Source: Daucus carota subsp. sativus
Lineage: Eukaryota; Streptophyta; Magnoliopsida; Apiales; Apiaceae
Length of the DNA stretch: 64,000 bases
Direction of reading: 5' to 3'
Assembly: GCF_001625215.2 (NCBI RefSeq)
Contig: NC_030387.2
Location: 38,897,606-38,961,605 of the forward strand
The notes under the pieces were generated by a model that was not told the DNA's origin, did not search any database, and saw nothing but the letters and a program-made list of their open reading frames with translations. Shown here in pieces: positions 41,382-54,732 of this stretch. The position numbers and the translations under genes were made by a program. How positions within the stretch are numbered: the stretch's first letter is position 1; every line of letters begins with the position of its first letter.

Positions 41382-43442
41382 ATGATCAACAATTTTGATC
41401 AGAATGATCGCCGGATATTAACCTTTCCGGCGATTCACCCCTGCGAGAATATTTATCCGGGGACGCTGTTGGAGTCATTAGTCACACTATCCCGAAAAAT
41501 CTCGAATTACCAAACGAGATTTTTTGCGACACAGAGGAAAAATTCGAAACAAGCGATTCGGCAAGTGGGGATTTTGTTAATGTTCTTGGAGGAGCTTCAA
41601 GAGTCGAGAATTGTACTGCCGGGATCGATAAATCTCTGTTTCTCCGAGCTGCACTTGACTTTTCAGAGAATTTTGTTCTTGTTGGATGATATTACGCGAG
41701 AAGGCGCGAGAATTTGGGTTTTGATGAAGGCCCATTTTGTGGCGAGCCAGTTCTTGGTTTTGGTGAGGAGTGTGGCTACTGCGCTTGATGTTCTTGAGAT
41801 GGATTCGGTTCGGGTTTCGAGTGAAATTAGGGAGCTGGTGGAATTGGTGGCTATTCAGGCGAGGAGGGTTAGGTTGGAGCTTGATTTTGAGGATGAGGAA
41901 GTGATGAAGAAAGTGATTGTGATAATTAATCAGTTTGAGAATAGATTTGAGCCTGATCAGGGGATGATCAAGGGGGTTCTTGATTATTTAGGGATAAGGA
42001 GGTGGGATGAGTGTCATAAGGAGGTTAAGTTCTTGGAGGAATTGAGTGGTTTGATGTGTTTGGATGGGAATGAAAGGGAGATGCCTTTGATTAGTAGCTT
42101 GGCTGGCCTAATGAGGTATTGCAGGGGGGTTATTTTCACGAATTCGGGTTTTGGAGAGGGGGGGCAGGTGGATGGGAGGGGGAATGTGGAAGTAGAAGTG
42201 GTGAGTTTCTTGAATTTGGAAGATTTTCGGTGTCCGATTTCTCTGGAGTTGATGACTGATCCTGTGACAGTGTCGACTGGTCAGACTTATGATAGGGCTT
42301 CTATACAGAAATGGTTTAAGTCAGGGAATTTGATCTGTCCGAAAACTGGGGAGAGGCTGGAAACCACGGAATTGGTGGCTAATTCTAGTCTAAGAAAGAT
42401 TATTCAGCAGTTCTGTGCTGATCATGGAGTTTCATTGGCAAAGACTAGGAAGAAGAATAGTGATATATCAAGAACTATTGTTCCGGGGAGTCCAGCAGCT
42501 GCTGAGGCAATTAGGTTTCTCTCCGGGTTTTTGAGCAGTAGGCTTAGTTATGGCACGGATGAGCAGAAGATGAAGGCGGCTCATGAGGTCCGTTTACTGG
42601 GAAAATCAAGCATTTTTAATAGATATTGCTTGATTGAAGCAGGCACTGTCCCGCCTCTACTGACACTACTGGCTTCATCTGATTCGCCTACACAAGAGAA
42701 CGCGATTTCAGCTATATTGAAGCTGTCAAAACACTCCAAAGGCAAGAAACAGATCATAGAGAATGAAGGGCTTAATTTGATTGTCAATGTCCTGAAGAAA
42801 GGGCTTAAGCTGGAAGCGCGACAAACAGCAGCTGCGACTATTTTTTATCTGTCCTCAGTTGACAAATACCGGAAAATGCTGGGAGAAACAACTGAGGCCA
42901 TCCCAGCTCTGGTTGAGCTGATCAAGGAAGGAACCAATTGCGGAAAGAAGAATGCTGTGGTGGCCATCTTCGGGCTTCTTTTATACCCCCGAAACCATCA
43001 CAGAGTCCTTGCAGCTGGTACAGTTCAAGTCCTCACCAACTTATTGTCCACTTCAGACAAAAAAGACGTTATCACGGACTCATTAGCCATCCTCGCGAAG
43101 CTATCAGAGAGCTTTGAAGGATCAAGCATGATCGTCCAGGCCTCGGCCTTGTCCATAATCTTAAGAATTTTCAAGAATTTGGCTTCGCGGTCAGGGAAAG
43201 AGTACTGCGCCTCAATCCTGCTGTCTTTGTGTCACAACTGTGGAGCAGATGTGATCAGTGTCCTAGCAAAAGACCCTGGCCTAATGACAGCATTGTATTC
43301 TCTCTTGAGCGACGTCGATGGCACGGCTCATTCGAACAAGAAAGCTCGGATGATCATCAACATTGTGCATAGGTTCCATGAGACAAGCACTTCTCAGTTG
43401 ATCAATCATCAGGTCCAGGAGCAATCCATTCATGTGCAGTGA
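41382..43442 (+). CDS. U-box/ARM-repeat E3 ubiquitin ligase, PUB18/PUB19 type
   Basis: Complete single-exon gene, 686 residues. Order of domains: a UND-type N-terminal helical domain (about 25-260, e.g. LLESLVTLSRKISNYQTRF; VRSVATALDVLEM); a U-box at about 278-352 starting FRCPISLELMTDPVTVSTGQ, continuing TYDRASIQKWF and CPKTGERL; a linker; and about six armadillo repeats (380-670, e.g. AVVAIFGLLLYPRNHHRV). The length, lack of introns and order match plant PUB18/19, which ubiquitinate targets such as Exo70B1 and dampen ABA and drought responses. No broken motif. The start is the first ATG after a leader of about 90 bases. Two ABREs upstream fit the ABA/drought induction known for PUB18/19. 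I cannot tell PUB18 from PUB19. Confidence 0.97.
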   Translation: MINNFDQNDRRILTFPAIHPCENIYPGTLLESLVTLSRKISNYQTRFFATQRKNSKQAIRQVGILLMFLEELQESRIVLPGSINLCFSELHLTFQRILFLLDDITREGARIWVLMKAHFVASQFLVLVRSVATALDVLEMDSVRVSSEIRELVELVAIQARRVRLELDFEDEEVMKKVIVIINQFENRFEPDQGMIKGVLDYLGIRRWDECHKEVKFLEELSGLMCLDGNEREMPLISSLAGLMRYCRGVIFTNSGFGEGGQVDGRGNVEVEVVSFLNLEDFRCPISLELMTDPVTVSTGQTYDRASIQKWFKSGNLICPKTGERLETTELVANSSLRKIIQQFCADHGVSLAKTRKKNSDISRTIVPGSPAAAEAIRFLSGFLSSRLSYGTDEQKMKAAHEVRLLGKSSIFNRYCLIEAGTVPPLLTLLASSDSPTQENAISAILKLSKHSKGKKQIIENEGLNLIVNVLKKGLKLEARQTAAATIFYLSSVDKYRKMLGETTEAIPALVELIKEGTNCGKKNAVVAIFGLLLYPRNHHRVLAAGTVQVLTNLLSTSDKKDVITDSLAILAKLSESFEGSSMIVQASALSIILRIFKNLASRSGKEYCASILLSLCHNCGADVISVLAKDPGLMTALYSLLSDVDGTAHSNKKARMIINIVHRFHETSTSQLINHQVQEQSIHVQ

Positions 43443-43596
43443 AGTGTTGTAAATATTACCATGATACTTGTGATCTTAGCTCGATTTTTGCAGGAGCTGA
43501 GTTCTAGTGCTTGGAAGTTTTTTTGAAATAGTTTATACAGACATACTGTAATGGTAGTAAGATACAAACATTTGTATTAGAATTTGGTTTGCCGAT

Positions 43597-43602
43597 AATA
43601 AA
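43597..43602 (+). terminator. Polyadenylation signal of the U-box gene
   Basis: AATAAA 155 bases after the stop codon, preceded by TTTGTATT-type upstream elements. Confidence 0.6.
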
Positions 43603-46570
43603 ACATTGAACGGTTGAAAACAAAAGCAACTGATTTGTGCTTTGGTCGAAATTTTCAATAATTGAATACACTCAGTCAACCATTTTACTCTCTGCTTCTC
43701 ATAATTGGAATTCGACTTCTAATTAGCAAAATTCCAGTCATTTTCAATAAGCGGAACTGGACATAACTCAATTTCTCAGTTTGATTTAATTTAGAAAAAG
43801 TGTTTGTTACTTGTAATTGAGAAGTTATTTATATGTGAAAAGTAAATTTTGATTTATGCATTTGGATAAATTATTAGATATAAAGATTATTAATAATGAC
43901 AAAATATTATTAAATTATTTTTTAAAATAATTTTTAACATTTCTGTAGAATCAAATTTTAAAATTAATTAGAAACTAAGAGAAAATTGGAGGATCTTCAG
44001 CTTGTCGGATCATGCTTGTTATAAAAACACCAACAACCCCATGCATGTAATATAATCAGAGAAATTAAATCCTGGGCCAGGTGTGCCGTTGCTTAAGTGG
44101 TACATATAGTTTTGGGCTTCATTGTTGGGTCATAGGAAAATATTTAGTTTAAGTCATTTTCATTCTTGTGTGGCTTAGAATATGAATGGGTTGGGTTTTA
44201 TCGTATTTTGCAAGTGGGCTAGGTCCAGTTGTTCTTCCGCCAAGATTCTATCACTGCACAAAATATATTAAAAATGGTTACCTAAACCTAAACGGCAAGG
44301 AGAGTAACATGTTACTATTCACAATAAAAAAAAATTTGTTTAAATTCTTTCAACAATTAACCATATCACCAGTCAGTTTCTAAAAACCAGATTAAGATCA
44401 TCGCACATCGGTTACAATAATATAAAATAATAATATAAAAATTTATAAGATATTGTGATTCGATTGTCGTAGTTATATTGATTAACTATGTTCAAACTAT
44501 TTTAATCTGCTACAGATTTATCAATTTAAAATGATAAAAGATTACGCGGCAAAAAAAAAATGATAAAAGATTATGTGGAGTTTTCTTAAGATCTCGACAA
44601 ATTGAAACACCATAAGATGATAAGAAGATTTCTTTCCACATAATTTTTGCAATTTTGATTTATAATATGTTTGAACTGATTTGAGCAAAGAATTTTGTAT
44701 ATTTGAAGACACTCAGCAACAATATTGCTATATATTATTTTGATAAAAATAAAATAAAATTGCCCAGGTACGATAGTTATATTTACCCTTACCCCCTAAT
44801 CATTTGCTGCTCTGCATATTGGTGGTAGGTACACGTACTTACGGCGAGGACACTGAAAATTTTGTAACCCTTTTAGGCGGCATCGGTTCGCAATAATTTA
44901 TTGCCAACTGACCCAGCCATTTCATCATTGTCATGGGCCTCATGGCCGAGAAGCTAAATGTCTCCAAGTTCTGCCTTTTCTATAGCTGTAGCCTGTGGAT
45001 GTCACGCAAACATGAAATCTAAATGGTCGTTTGATCGAGTTTAAAAAAAGTGAATTTTTGTTTAAATTATAGAATTGGAGTAAAAGTGAGAACTAAAAAA
45101 GTTAATAAAATATTTAGAAAAGAGTAAAAGTATTTCTACTTCTTTACACAAAATCAAGAAAAAGAATCTTTTTAGCAAATAAACAGACCCTAAATCTTGA
45201 TAAACTGTTTTTTATATGAATCACCTGGATGCAGTTCTATATAGATTTGTTATATCAAGTGTTTAAAATTTATAAAAACATGTGTAATGTTATCTCAAAT
45301 CTAATTTTTCTTTTTTTAAATATTGTAATAAATAAATGACTGATTTTAGTTGGATAATAATATCATTATTATTATTATGAGTGAAAGTAATAAAACATTG
45401 ACAAATACTCCTTTTATTTTTGAATATCTGACTTTGGATTTTTTTAGCACATGTTTTAAAAATATTTTAATCACATCGCTACAATTATTTTAAGATATTT
45501 TGAATATCGACTAAAATTATAGTTAAGGGATGAGAATGCCTGCAGTATAATATTTTCAAAAAAAATTTTATTTTTTATTTTTTAATATATCAACTCACTT
45601 TTTAATTTTTTTTACTAAAAGAGTTTTTTGGCCTTACCCTACGTCTTTCACTAAAAAGGTTAGTTAAACATGAACAGGGATGCCCAGTACTGATTACTGA
45701 ATGTTGAGTAGGACTTTACACCAGCTACATAACCTAAATTATTTGTTTAATCATGCATCCTTTTTGGGTTGCAAAGGACATCTGTGATCTAACGCAGTTC
45801 CAACTAAAATTTTCTCATCCGTTTAAAAGTAGATTTTAATGGACAAAGAAACTCTTTATTTCTTCCACGCACATGCGACCAAATTAGTACTACAATTCAA
45901 TCAAGCATGCTTAGAGCCTTAGAGGACCACTTGTGAAATTACCAGAACCAAGTGAAGTGACGTAATTAAAAATGTCGATAATTTATTACATGGGCCGGAA
46001 GCATATCAGCTATTCAGCTGTCATAATTGGAACGGAACCAGAATTTATTTCACACATATCCCATATACTTTATCAATTATTTTCTTATTAATATGTTGCC
46101 GACTGGAACTAGTATTTTTTCTATCTTTTGTGATATATTCTTAATTAGAAAGATATCTAACAAATTTTAGTCGATTATGTCTCATATATTTGTATTTCCA
46201 CCTAAATGTTCCTTCATGAATGTGTCCCCTGTGGAAATTAATGGTTATCGATTGGCTGTCAGCGGATTGAATTACATATTTTAACTAGTTGATTCAAATA
46301 AATGTTTTGATTAGCTGATTAAATTAGTGGTTTGTCCGTTCTCGTAATAAATAGCTAATTGATATTTTTTTTGACACAAACCAAAATTTTAACCCAAAAA
46401 ACTCCTCAAATTAGCTTTTTTGAAATTAGTTTTTTGAATCTGAACTTCTATTTCAGTCCGCTAACTACCAAACAATAATATTAATGGATTCTAATGGTTA
46501 ATCCTCTGAAATACCTAAAAGCTCTAATTTTGCTCAAAACCTCTAATTTCCAAACTGGACCTATATTTTC
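43603..46570. other. Intergenic, no supported gene
   Basis: AT-rich, with one Tourist-like MITE at about 45023-45190. Short frames (44186-44383) have no family resemblance. Confidence 0.5.
45023..45190. mobile_element. Tourist/PIF-like MITE
   Basis: GGTCGTTTGATCGAG at the left and AAATAAACAGACC at the right, with TAAAT flanking both sides; the internal phrase AGTAAAAGTGAGAACTAAAAAAGTTAATAAA is typical of this family. Confidence 0.55.
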
Positions 46571-47027
46571 CAGTGTTGTAAAAAGCCATTAAGCGGTCGA
46601 TTAAGCGGCCGCCTAAGCAGAATCGGCCCTAAGGCTCTTCGATTTTGTATTAAGCGGGAGATTAAGCGTTTTTGAAAATTAAGCGGACAATTAAGCGGAT
46701 TAAGCGGTCGTTAAGCGGATTAAGCGGTCAAAATGATGTTGATTTGCTAATTTTTTTTAAGAAAATAATTTTGAAATATTTATTTATTAATAATACAACT
46801 ATAATTATATTTTAAAATTAAAAGAATATATTTTATTAAAAATGCATATTATTAACACAACATAATATTATTTTAAAATATATTAATATTATAATTAAAT
46901 ATTTAATTATATTTAATTAATCCGTTTATTGACCCGCTTAAAATTCCGCTTAAGCGTCCGTTTTACCGCTTAAGCGCTAGAAGGTCCTCCTGCCGCTTAG
47001 AACCGATTTGCGCTTTTCACAACACTG
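46571..47027. mobile_element. hAT-type nonautonomous element with TTAAGCGG internal repeats
   Basis: Termini CAGTGTTGTAAAAAGC and GCGCTTTTCACAACACTG, flanked by the 8 bp target duplication ATATTTTC (46563-46570 and 47028-47035). More than ten TTAAGCGG / CCGCTTAA motifs crowd both ends. 457 bp, no coding capacity. Confidence 0.92.
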
Positions 47028-49036
47028 ATATTTTCTAAGAGTGCTGCATGATGATCACGAGAGACGTGAGTTTCCATTAAAAAGATTTTGACATTTTTTT
47101 ATCTAAATTTTATAAAATTATAAAAATTTCCGTAGAAAATTTGAAAAAGTATATAATATCTAAAAACTTTCTTGATCACGTTCTCAGAAATCCAATGTTA
47201 ATTCCGGACCTCCTGATACTGATAGGGAGAGAGAAAATTGAGGAGGATAATCAAGGAGGAACACGAGATTGAGCTATGAGGAAGTGTTGGGATAAGATGG
47301 GGTCACTTGGGATTTTTGTTTTCTTATAAAAATGATAAAATACGCGTGGCAATCTGGCAATGGCTCAACTTCGTAAACCCTAGATGCTGGCCCTCCCTCA
47401 ACTTCAATATGAATGTAACGTTTTGGTATTTTTCGTTTATATTTGTAGTTTTTTTCTCTTGCAAAGGTGTTTATGTCTGGACCTTATCTTTAGCTGCAAG
47501 CTGTCTGCAACAGTCTAGACAGAAAATAATAAATACGAATACATATCTTCATGGAATAAATTATGTCTAATATATATTTATTTATCTTATAAATTTTTGT
47601 GCTGTTTTATTATTACATTGAGGTCTGTTTTATTCCTAAAAAAAAAAAAACTTGTTTGATTCAATTATTTTTTGAAGTAATCACTTTAAAAGAATCTATA
47701 TATTACTTATTACATGATTTTTACTCTATTTTCTTAAGAAAAAGTCAATATTTAAAGAAAACAAAAACTTCAAAAAAACACAAAAAACCAATAAACTCGA
47801 GTGTCCGGTCAGTTTGGTCCATATTATTTTTTTTTGTGAATTTGAATTTATATATATATAAAGAATTCTTCCAACTAAATTAAAGCAGATAGAAATAGGG
47901 GATGCAATGTAAACACAGCACTGAGTCACTGACTGGTTGAGGGCTCTGATAACAAGCTCATCGAACTTGATAGCTAGATAGAGACTCGAGAACACAATCA
48001 CATCAGGTCACGCGTTTGCCAAGTTTGTCTCATTTTATAGCAGTGAATCAGGGCGCTTTCACGAACTTGGGAAAAAAGATTTTATATTTGATTGGGTTGT
48101 ATCAGATCAGATGTGTGAATATACTAAAATCATATTTCATTTTATGTTCAACTTTTTATTATTCTCGATCATATCTCAAATCTCGAGTATGAGTTTTTAA
48201 ATTCAAAAAAGGATGTGGATATAAGAAGATGGTATGTGTATTACTTTTTATATATGTTATTTTCTTTTTAGCAGGAAACATTTTTAGCAAATATGACACT
48301 AATATACTCCTTCCGTCCCAATTCATTTGTGCTGTTTGACTTTTTGTGGTCAAATTGACTCAACTTTGACTGAATTTTACATATATTAAAAAATTGAAAA
48401 AATTATATAAAATATATTATTAGAATCAATATTTATTCCACTTAACATGTATTTTTCAATTACTAAAAATCATGTAAGGATAATTATTAGTTAACAGTCA
48501 AAATTGGGTCAATTTGACTACAAAAAGTCAAACAAGACAAAATAAGTGGAACAAGGAGAGTATCATATAAGTGTAATATCATATAAGTAACTGTTTGACT
48601 AGCATTTCTAACATCCAGAAGTATTAGTATTAACCGAAAAATTTGAACTTGCGGTTTGCAGTTTGGAATAGGTGTTCTTCTCATCTCGATCATTTGAACT
48701 ATATTCCGCTTCGATTAAAAAAATGTTATTAAATAGGGATAATTTTATAAAAATCCAGAAATCAAAGATTCGAAAGTGGGAACGCAAATAACATTTCCTT
48801 ACTTATGGTTCTGTTCTCGTGTACGATACTCATTTGTCATTTGAAACCACATGGATTTAAATTGCGCCCTACACGGCTTTAAATTTTGATATTTGTACAT
48901 GCAATAATAGCATTTACTATATTAAAGTGCCATAATGCAGAAGAAACATATGACGCTGAAAGATTATGATACGAGCTTCACATGTACACCAATTATACAT
49001 CATCGTCGTCATCGTCAACGCGCCTCCGTCTTCTGG
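47028..49036. other. Intergenic 3' of the bHLH gene
   Basis: No supported gene. Frames at 47307-47570, 47599-47883 and 47726-48001 are AT-rich and overlap on both strands. One Stowaway-like element lies at 48307-48560. Confidence 0.5.
48307..48560. mobile_element. Stowaway-like MITE
   Basis: Starts CTCCTTCCGTCCCAATTCA, ends AAGTGGAACAAGGAGAG, flanked by TA; inner GTTTGACTTTTTG / CAAAAAGTCAAAC arms are inverted. 254 bp. Confidence 0.88.
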
Positions 49037-50494
49037 TCAATAAGACTGTGCATCTTCACACAGGTAAGCTAAAGACATTAGTTCTTGTAATCTCTGCCAA
49101 ACCCTTGTGATGTCCACTCCAACTCTACACACTTTTACCTGCAAAAAAATTCAGTAAAAAAAAATTAACAAGATATTTATATAACGTTAACAAGAGGTCG
49201 GAGAGTTCAAGTCTCAGTGGATATGTAATTTAGTCCCTTATTTGCTATGTTATCCGGACTCGACTGAAAATGTTCAAATTAAATAGATGTCTGAATGTCG
49301 GACTCAGTAATATTTTGAAAATTTTACATTTTTTTTTTCTAAAATAAGTTAATGAGATTCTTTTCTCATGTCGTAGTGTCGAGTGTTTGACACGGGTATT
49401 CGAAGTACGTAGCCTACCTGGGCATGTAGTGTGTGGAAAACTCGATCTCCGACACTGGAAACATTAATGCTGATTACATCTGTTCCTTCTTCCTGAAGAA
49501 CACTGATGACATCACATAACCTGAAGTTCTTTGCTAAACCACTGACCACGACTACTTCTATGTTACTCGAACCCAGCTCTCGTAATTCAACCACGGGCAC
49601 TATGAATGATGAGGATGCCGGGCTGCTCGTATGGCTGCTGCTGCTCATTGGAGTTAGTAATTGCTTCTTCACCTTTAATTCGTCGATCCGCTCTTTTAGT
49701 TCCTTAATGTAAGCGGCTGTCTGGTCCAGCTGAGCTTGTTGTGATAACAACTCCTGATTCATAATCAACTTAATTTATCAGTTATTTGTTTATTGTAATA
49801 TGCATTTTTGACGAAAAGGAAAGAATTCATTAAAGTACTGAAATCCAGCCAGGATAAACCCCCACCTGTCAATTACAACATGATTATAAAACAAATTTTG
49901 ATATTCGACGAAATGGAAAAAAAAAACCAGGGCCTAAGTATTTATCACATCCAAAATTGAGCACGTGGACTAAAATCGAAGGTACAGTTGCCTCCTCAGG
50001 GACCATTGTTGATAACATTGCAGACTTGAATGTGAGGTGCATGCCAGCTAAAGATGAAGCTATTCTTTGTTTCATACTGATAAGGAGTAAAAAAAATATC
50101 TGCTAGCAATTATTCAATGATTTTTCAGAAACGCTAATTAAGATCATGATTATGCTTTTGGCAAAAACTGACTCATTATAATGCATGGTACCACCTATTA
50201 TACAACTAATTAATACATGTCCTAAAAATAAAGTCGGGCTAGATTTTGAAGTTCAGTCGGGATTTCAGTCTAGATCAGGATACCGTAAACATGCATGATA
50301 TAGGGAAAGAATGATTTACGTACCCTGGAGGGGTTGAAGTAATGAGGAGGGACAAGAGAAGTGAGTCGGAGACAAAGTCCTTTCATATGTATCCGTCGAT
50401 TCCTCTCCACCGTCTTCCGGTCTAGTTTACTCCTGGTTGCTGAACCTGGTGATGCTGCAGCACTAAAATTCATAACCTCCCCCATCATTTCCAT
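49037..50494 (-). CDS. bHLH transcription factor, bHLH36/118/126 group (subfamily Ib)
   Basis: Three exons, 50494-50324, 49753-49418 and 49138-49037, in phase 0 throughout, giving 202 residues. The DNA-binding region KLDRKTVERNRRIHMKGLC (about 24-42) has the Glu-Arg and Arg contacts of an E-box binder. Helix 1 is LRLTSLVPPHYF, and helix 2 begins QLDQTAAYIKELKERIDEL after the first intron. The C-terminal ACT-like part reads VVVVSGLAKNFRLCDVISVL and GDRVFHTLHAQ, then RVWQRLQELMS. The order and intron in the loop match plant bHLH36/118/126 proteins, a poorly studied relative of the iron-regulating bHLH38/39 group. The N-terminal extension is short (about 20 residues). Alternative ATGs at residues 3 and 4 are possible. 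Intact; target genes unknown. Confidence 0.95.
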
Positions 50495-51753
50495 ATAACA
50501 AGTTCGTTATTATTTGTAAATTACAAGTTCACTATTGGAGTCTAAAGAGAGGTTAGATATGTTTGGAGGTAGTACTAAGTTAGGATAGTGTTTGTGCAAT
50601 CAACATACAAATGAGCAAATTTATAGTATGAGAGTGAGCAGTAGAGTACATGATAGGAAAGTGGTATGAATTTTCTGAGTTGTGTGGGGTCAGATGAGCT
50701 TAATGAATCAATACAAAGCTTAATGAATCAATAGTCTTGCAAACAGAAGCGGTACCTTTCGCTCTTAACTGCGTAGACATTGTCACGTGAAAGAGTGTTG
50801 ATATTTCATAAGCAGCTAAATTCTATTAATGCCTGAAATGTACGGGTTGTTGGGCCGTTAGCTTGACCATTCTTCTTTGTTTACTCCATCGAGGTGAAAT
50901 TTCAGTGAGTACGTATGACACAGGCCTGCTAACGGCTTACCCGGAGGAGGGCAAATTTTTTTGATAATTGATTTAAAATTTTAATTGAATTGGTTAAGAT
51001 TTTTGATTTTTTTTTAAATTTTGAGTAGAAAATCCCTCTATTTCATAAATAGAAAAATATTTTAAAATTTTAATTGAATATAGTCTAAAAATTAATAAAA
51101 TCATATGATATTTATAATATGGGTCTAAGATTTTCTTTTAAATCCTGAGTTGGTATTAATGTTTATTATTATAATAATTTTCAAATTTTACGGTCTTCGT
51201 TATAATTAACTTTATACTATGTAAGTCTCATTTATATTTTCCAAGATAAACTCGTGAACATTCCTCCAATATAATAGATATAATTATAAATAAAAGTATC
51301 TTATAAAATTTATTTTTTAATATTCATAATATTTTAAAATTATGTGATTTAAAACTAAAAGAGTAAAAGCTCACACACTTGTCATCTTCTACCCTATGCC
51401 CCAAAATAAAAGTTGTGCTTTCTGCCCGTAATTTAAGGTGTGAAAATAATTATATTTATTTTTAAAATTTTCTTTTTTTAAATAAAACTTTAAGATATGT
51501 GTTTTTATTTTGCAAAAGAAAATGTTAAAAATAATGTGTAAAAATATTATTGTTTATATCTTAAATTACTTTTTAAAAATTAAAACGACTATTATTTTGG
51601 AATAGGAGAGTTGTAATAAACTTCTTAGGATCAAAAAATTGAAAACCGATTACAAATTTTTCGAGACAGAGAAACATGGGAATGAGAAAGGAGACAAGAA
51701 AAAATAGAGAGAAAAATTTGTAGATAACGCAAAGGTTCACAGCCTAACACTTA
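50495..51753. other. bHLH promoter side and intergenic
   Basis: The bHLH promoter should lie at 50495-50800; CACGTG-type boxes are not evident, although GTCACGTGA occurs near 50783. AT-rich beyond that, no gene. Confidence 0.45.
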
Positions 51754-52001
51754 GGGGGTGTTTGGCCCCCCTTTTAAGCCGGACTTCTCGACTTATAAGT
51801 TAAAAGCACTTATTTCGTACCGTTTGTGTAAGAAGTCAAGAAGCACTTAAAAAAAGTTAGGAATGCTAGCTTTTGTTTCAGGGCTTCTACTTATTTCTCA
51901 AACACTTTGACCACTTATAAGTCTTATCTTGCTTCTAACTTCTACTCCACTTATTTATTTTAAGCAATAAGCACTTATTTTAAACTTACACAAACGGCCC
52001 C
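51754..52001. mobile_element. Tourist/PIF-Harbinger MITE, complete
   Basis: Left GGGGGTGTTTGG, right CACAAACGGCCCC, TTA duplicated on both sides (51751-51753 and 52002-52004), 248 bp. Best-preserved member of the family also found at 5808, 31027, 32388, 45023 and 58180. Confidence 0.92.
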
Positions 52002-52004
52002 TTA

Positions 52005-53891
52005 ACACCGAGTACCTATGTTACGACAAGAATTAGGGAGGCGGGGCCCACAAACTGTGCATACTTACAAACGGAATTTAACGTCACCGCGCTTACACCG
52101 GCCACATACAGTATTTGTCTCCGAGTCAATGACAGTGACCTGCGCTCCTGATCGTGAGCTTACGCGGCCGATTCATAGATAACAACGACAAAACAACCAA
52201 AAATAACAATGTGCCCTCCAAGTCCAAATAAAGAGTAGACTGTGTTGTTAGGTATATTCTACGCCAAATTTTAAGATTGTGGCTATGGCCTATGAGTTTC
52301 TATGTATATTTCAAAACTTTGTGTGTAGCAAAAAATTTATCTGTGTTTTCTATATGCATCAAGGATCGATATTAAATTCTTTACTCTTTGTAATTGTTTG
52401 GATATGATTATCATGGCATTCAAATTCCGGATATTAGGTCCTCATCATCTTAATTTTAACGAATAATGTCTAAAAAATCACATTCTATAGAAATGACTCT
52501 AAATATCACTTCAAAACACAATTTTCAATTGTTTTTATACAAAACGTAATATCGTGTGGTGTTTTGGGTTAAAAAATATTTTTTATTTTTTTAAAAGTTA
52601 AAAGGCTGCTTAAGATGATTTTTTTGGGTTCAAACGCTATTTTAATTTGTGTTTCGATTACAAAACGCTACTTTACTATTTAAAAATATTATTATTTTTT
52701 AAATTACTTGACATATAAATTATATCAAAATAATTTTTAATTTATAAAATTGAAATTTTGATTATAATATAAACATTTACATATCACTTATGTTTTTAGT
52801 GATTTCTGAAATAAATTATAAATAAAAATGTAAAATAAAATAGGATGATAAGGTTAGTTAGATAAATCAACAATAAAAAAAGGAAACGAGAAAGATAATT
52901 TTTATAAAATAAACAACAATAAAGAAAGTTAATTTTTTTCCTTTTCCCTTTTGTTGGTTAGTCGTGAACAAACGCCTCTTAGGTGGGATTGTTTGCTTAA
53001 ACTTAAAAAAAATGTTCCTAGTTTAAAATTAAAAAAAATGAGAAATAAATTAAAATTTATAAGTAATTAAATTTATAAGTATATTCATGACAAATAGCAA
53101 TTAAATATTATTTTGAGAAAATAATTGTTTTTGCATTTTAATTAAAAAAAATTAATTTAACTAAACCTATTACACTGAAAATCGATTAAATATTAAATTG
53201 ACAAAAAAATTGGACAATTGACAACACTGTATTTACAACGGTGGACCACTTATCACTTGTCCACGTATTTTTTATTTTGCTTACATTTATAATTTTTCTA
53301 AAAATAACTGAACATGGAGAAAACCTGAGACCTTGAGAGTCGTCCGATAAACTCAAATATTTTACTAGGGAGGTCTTCGATCAACTAAAAAATCTCGACC
53401 AAATATTAATCAAAAAATCTAAAACTGAAAATTCAACCAAAGACTGATATGAATTTTGCATTCCATTCTCTAAGTCTGTAACCAGTGTGATCAAATTCGC
53501 CCCAAAAATTGACCGTCGCTCAAAAATTTGCGACTTTCTAAAAATCAGATAGGACAATCGAAACCAAGTTATCAGGGGACAACGAGGATGCCCGCAAAGT
53601 CGCTTTATAATCTGGACACAGATGCTTATCATTTACAAGTTACAACTTACAACGTTTGAAGTATGAACACATGACTGGATTATGTGTAACATGTGACATT
53701 AAAAACAAGAAAGAATATATTTGAAATTGAACTTCTTGATTTTGATAGTAGACTAACTTATAATTTGCTGATTTTTATTTCTGAATTAAGTACATGAAAT
53801 CCCTCATTTTTATATTATTTCTGATAGTAGACTAACTTACTGCACATATATACATTTTTCAGTTTAAAATTGAAAAGATTTGGAAGCCGAA
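52005..53891. other. Intergenic, no supported gene
   Basis: AT-rich. A frame at 53381-53632 (minus) is GC-richer but has no recognised motif. A Tourist-like start (GATTGTTTGCTTAAACTTAAAAAAAATG) near 52988 may be another MITE fragment. Confidence 0.4.
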
Positions 53892-54170
53892 TTTTAAACG
53901 CGGCAAACATGCTCCTTGTATGAAAACATCACTTTTATTATTTTTTTTATGTTTATATTAAGACTCTTCGACTACATAAATTAAGGTTTTAAACACGATA
54001 AACAGGCTCTTTGTATGAAAACGTCACCTTTATTTTCTTTATGTTTATATTGAGCCTCTTTGACTACATAAATTAATGTTTTAAACACGATAAACATGTT
54101 TTTTTAATGAAAACATCACATTTATTTTCTTTATGTTTATACTGAGCCTCTTTGGCTACATAAATTAAAC
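53892..54170. repeat. Three-copy tandem repeat, 92-95 bp units
   Basis: Units begin TTTTAAAC(G/A)CG at 53892, 53987 and 54079. Each continues with TGTATGAAAACATCAC-like and TTTATGTTTATA sequence and ends CTACATAAATTAA. Copies 2 and 3 are more alike than copy 1. Confidence 0.88.
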
Positions 54171-54385
54171 CCTTATCAAGAACTTATTTTTTCCAAAAAT
54201 ATATATCATTATAGTTTTATTAGATATAAAGGTTAAGGAGATATTTAATATTCATTATATGGGTAAAAGTTAAGGACTTGTTTTATAAAAAGATAGGATT
54301 TCATGTACTTAATTCAGAAATAAAAATTTATTCTTAAAAATAAATTTTGCAAAACGTGTCAGCATTATATTCCGTACTCATAGCT

Positions 54386-54525
54386 AGGGCTGAGCAAAAA
54401 ATCGAAACCGAACCGTAACCGATAAAAACCGGTAAAAAATCGATCCGAAACCGAAAAATAAAAAACCGAACCGATGTTATGGGTTCGGTTCTGGTTATTG
54501 GTTAAAACCGAACCGATTATTTAAA
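54386..54525. mobile_element. Half of a hAT-type element with AACCGAACCG repeats
   Basis: TAGGGCTGAGCAAAAAATCG resembles the ends of the other hAT-type elements and is followed by repeated ACCGAACCG and its complement GGTTCGGTT. No matching right terminus or target duplication found, so it is truncated or interrupted. Confidence 0.5.
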
Positions 54526-54732
54526 TAAATAAATATAATATAATATATTATATGAATTTAAAAATAATTTGAAAGAAATAATCTACTTCTATCTACTTAT
54601 CTACTTATATATATAGTAGCCCAACAGGTTCGTGTCAAGCCTCCCTCCTGAGCAAATAAATTACCTAGCTCCGAACCTGAGCCTAACTCCGAACCTAAAA
54701 TCTTCTCATATATATAAAAAAAAGGATGTTAT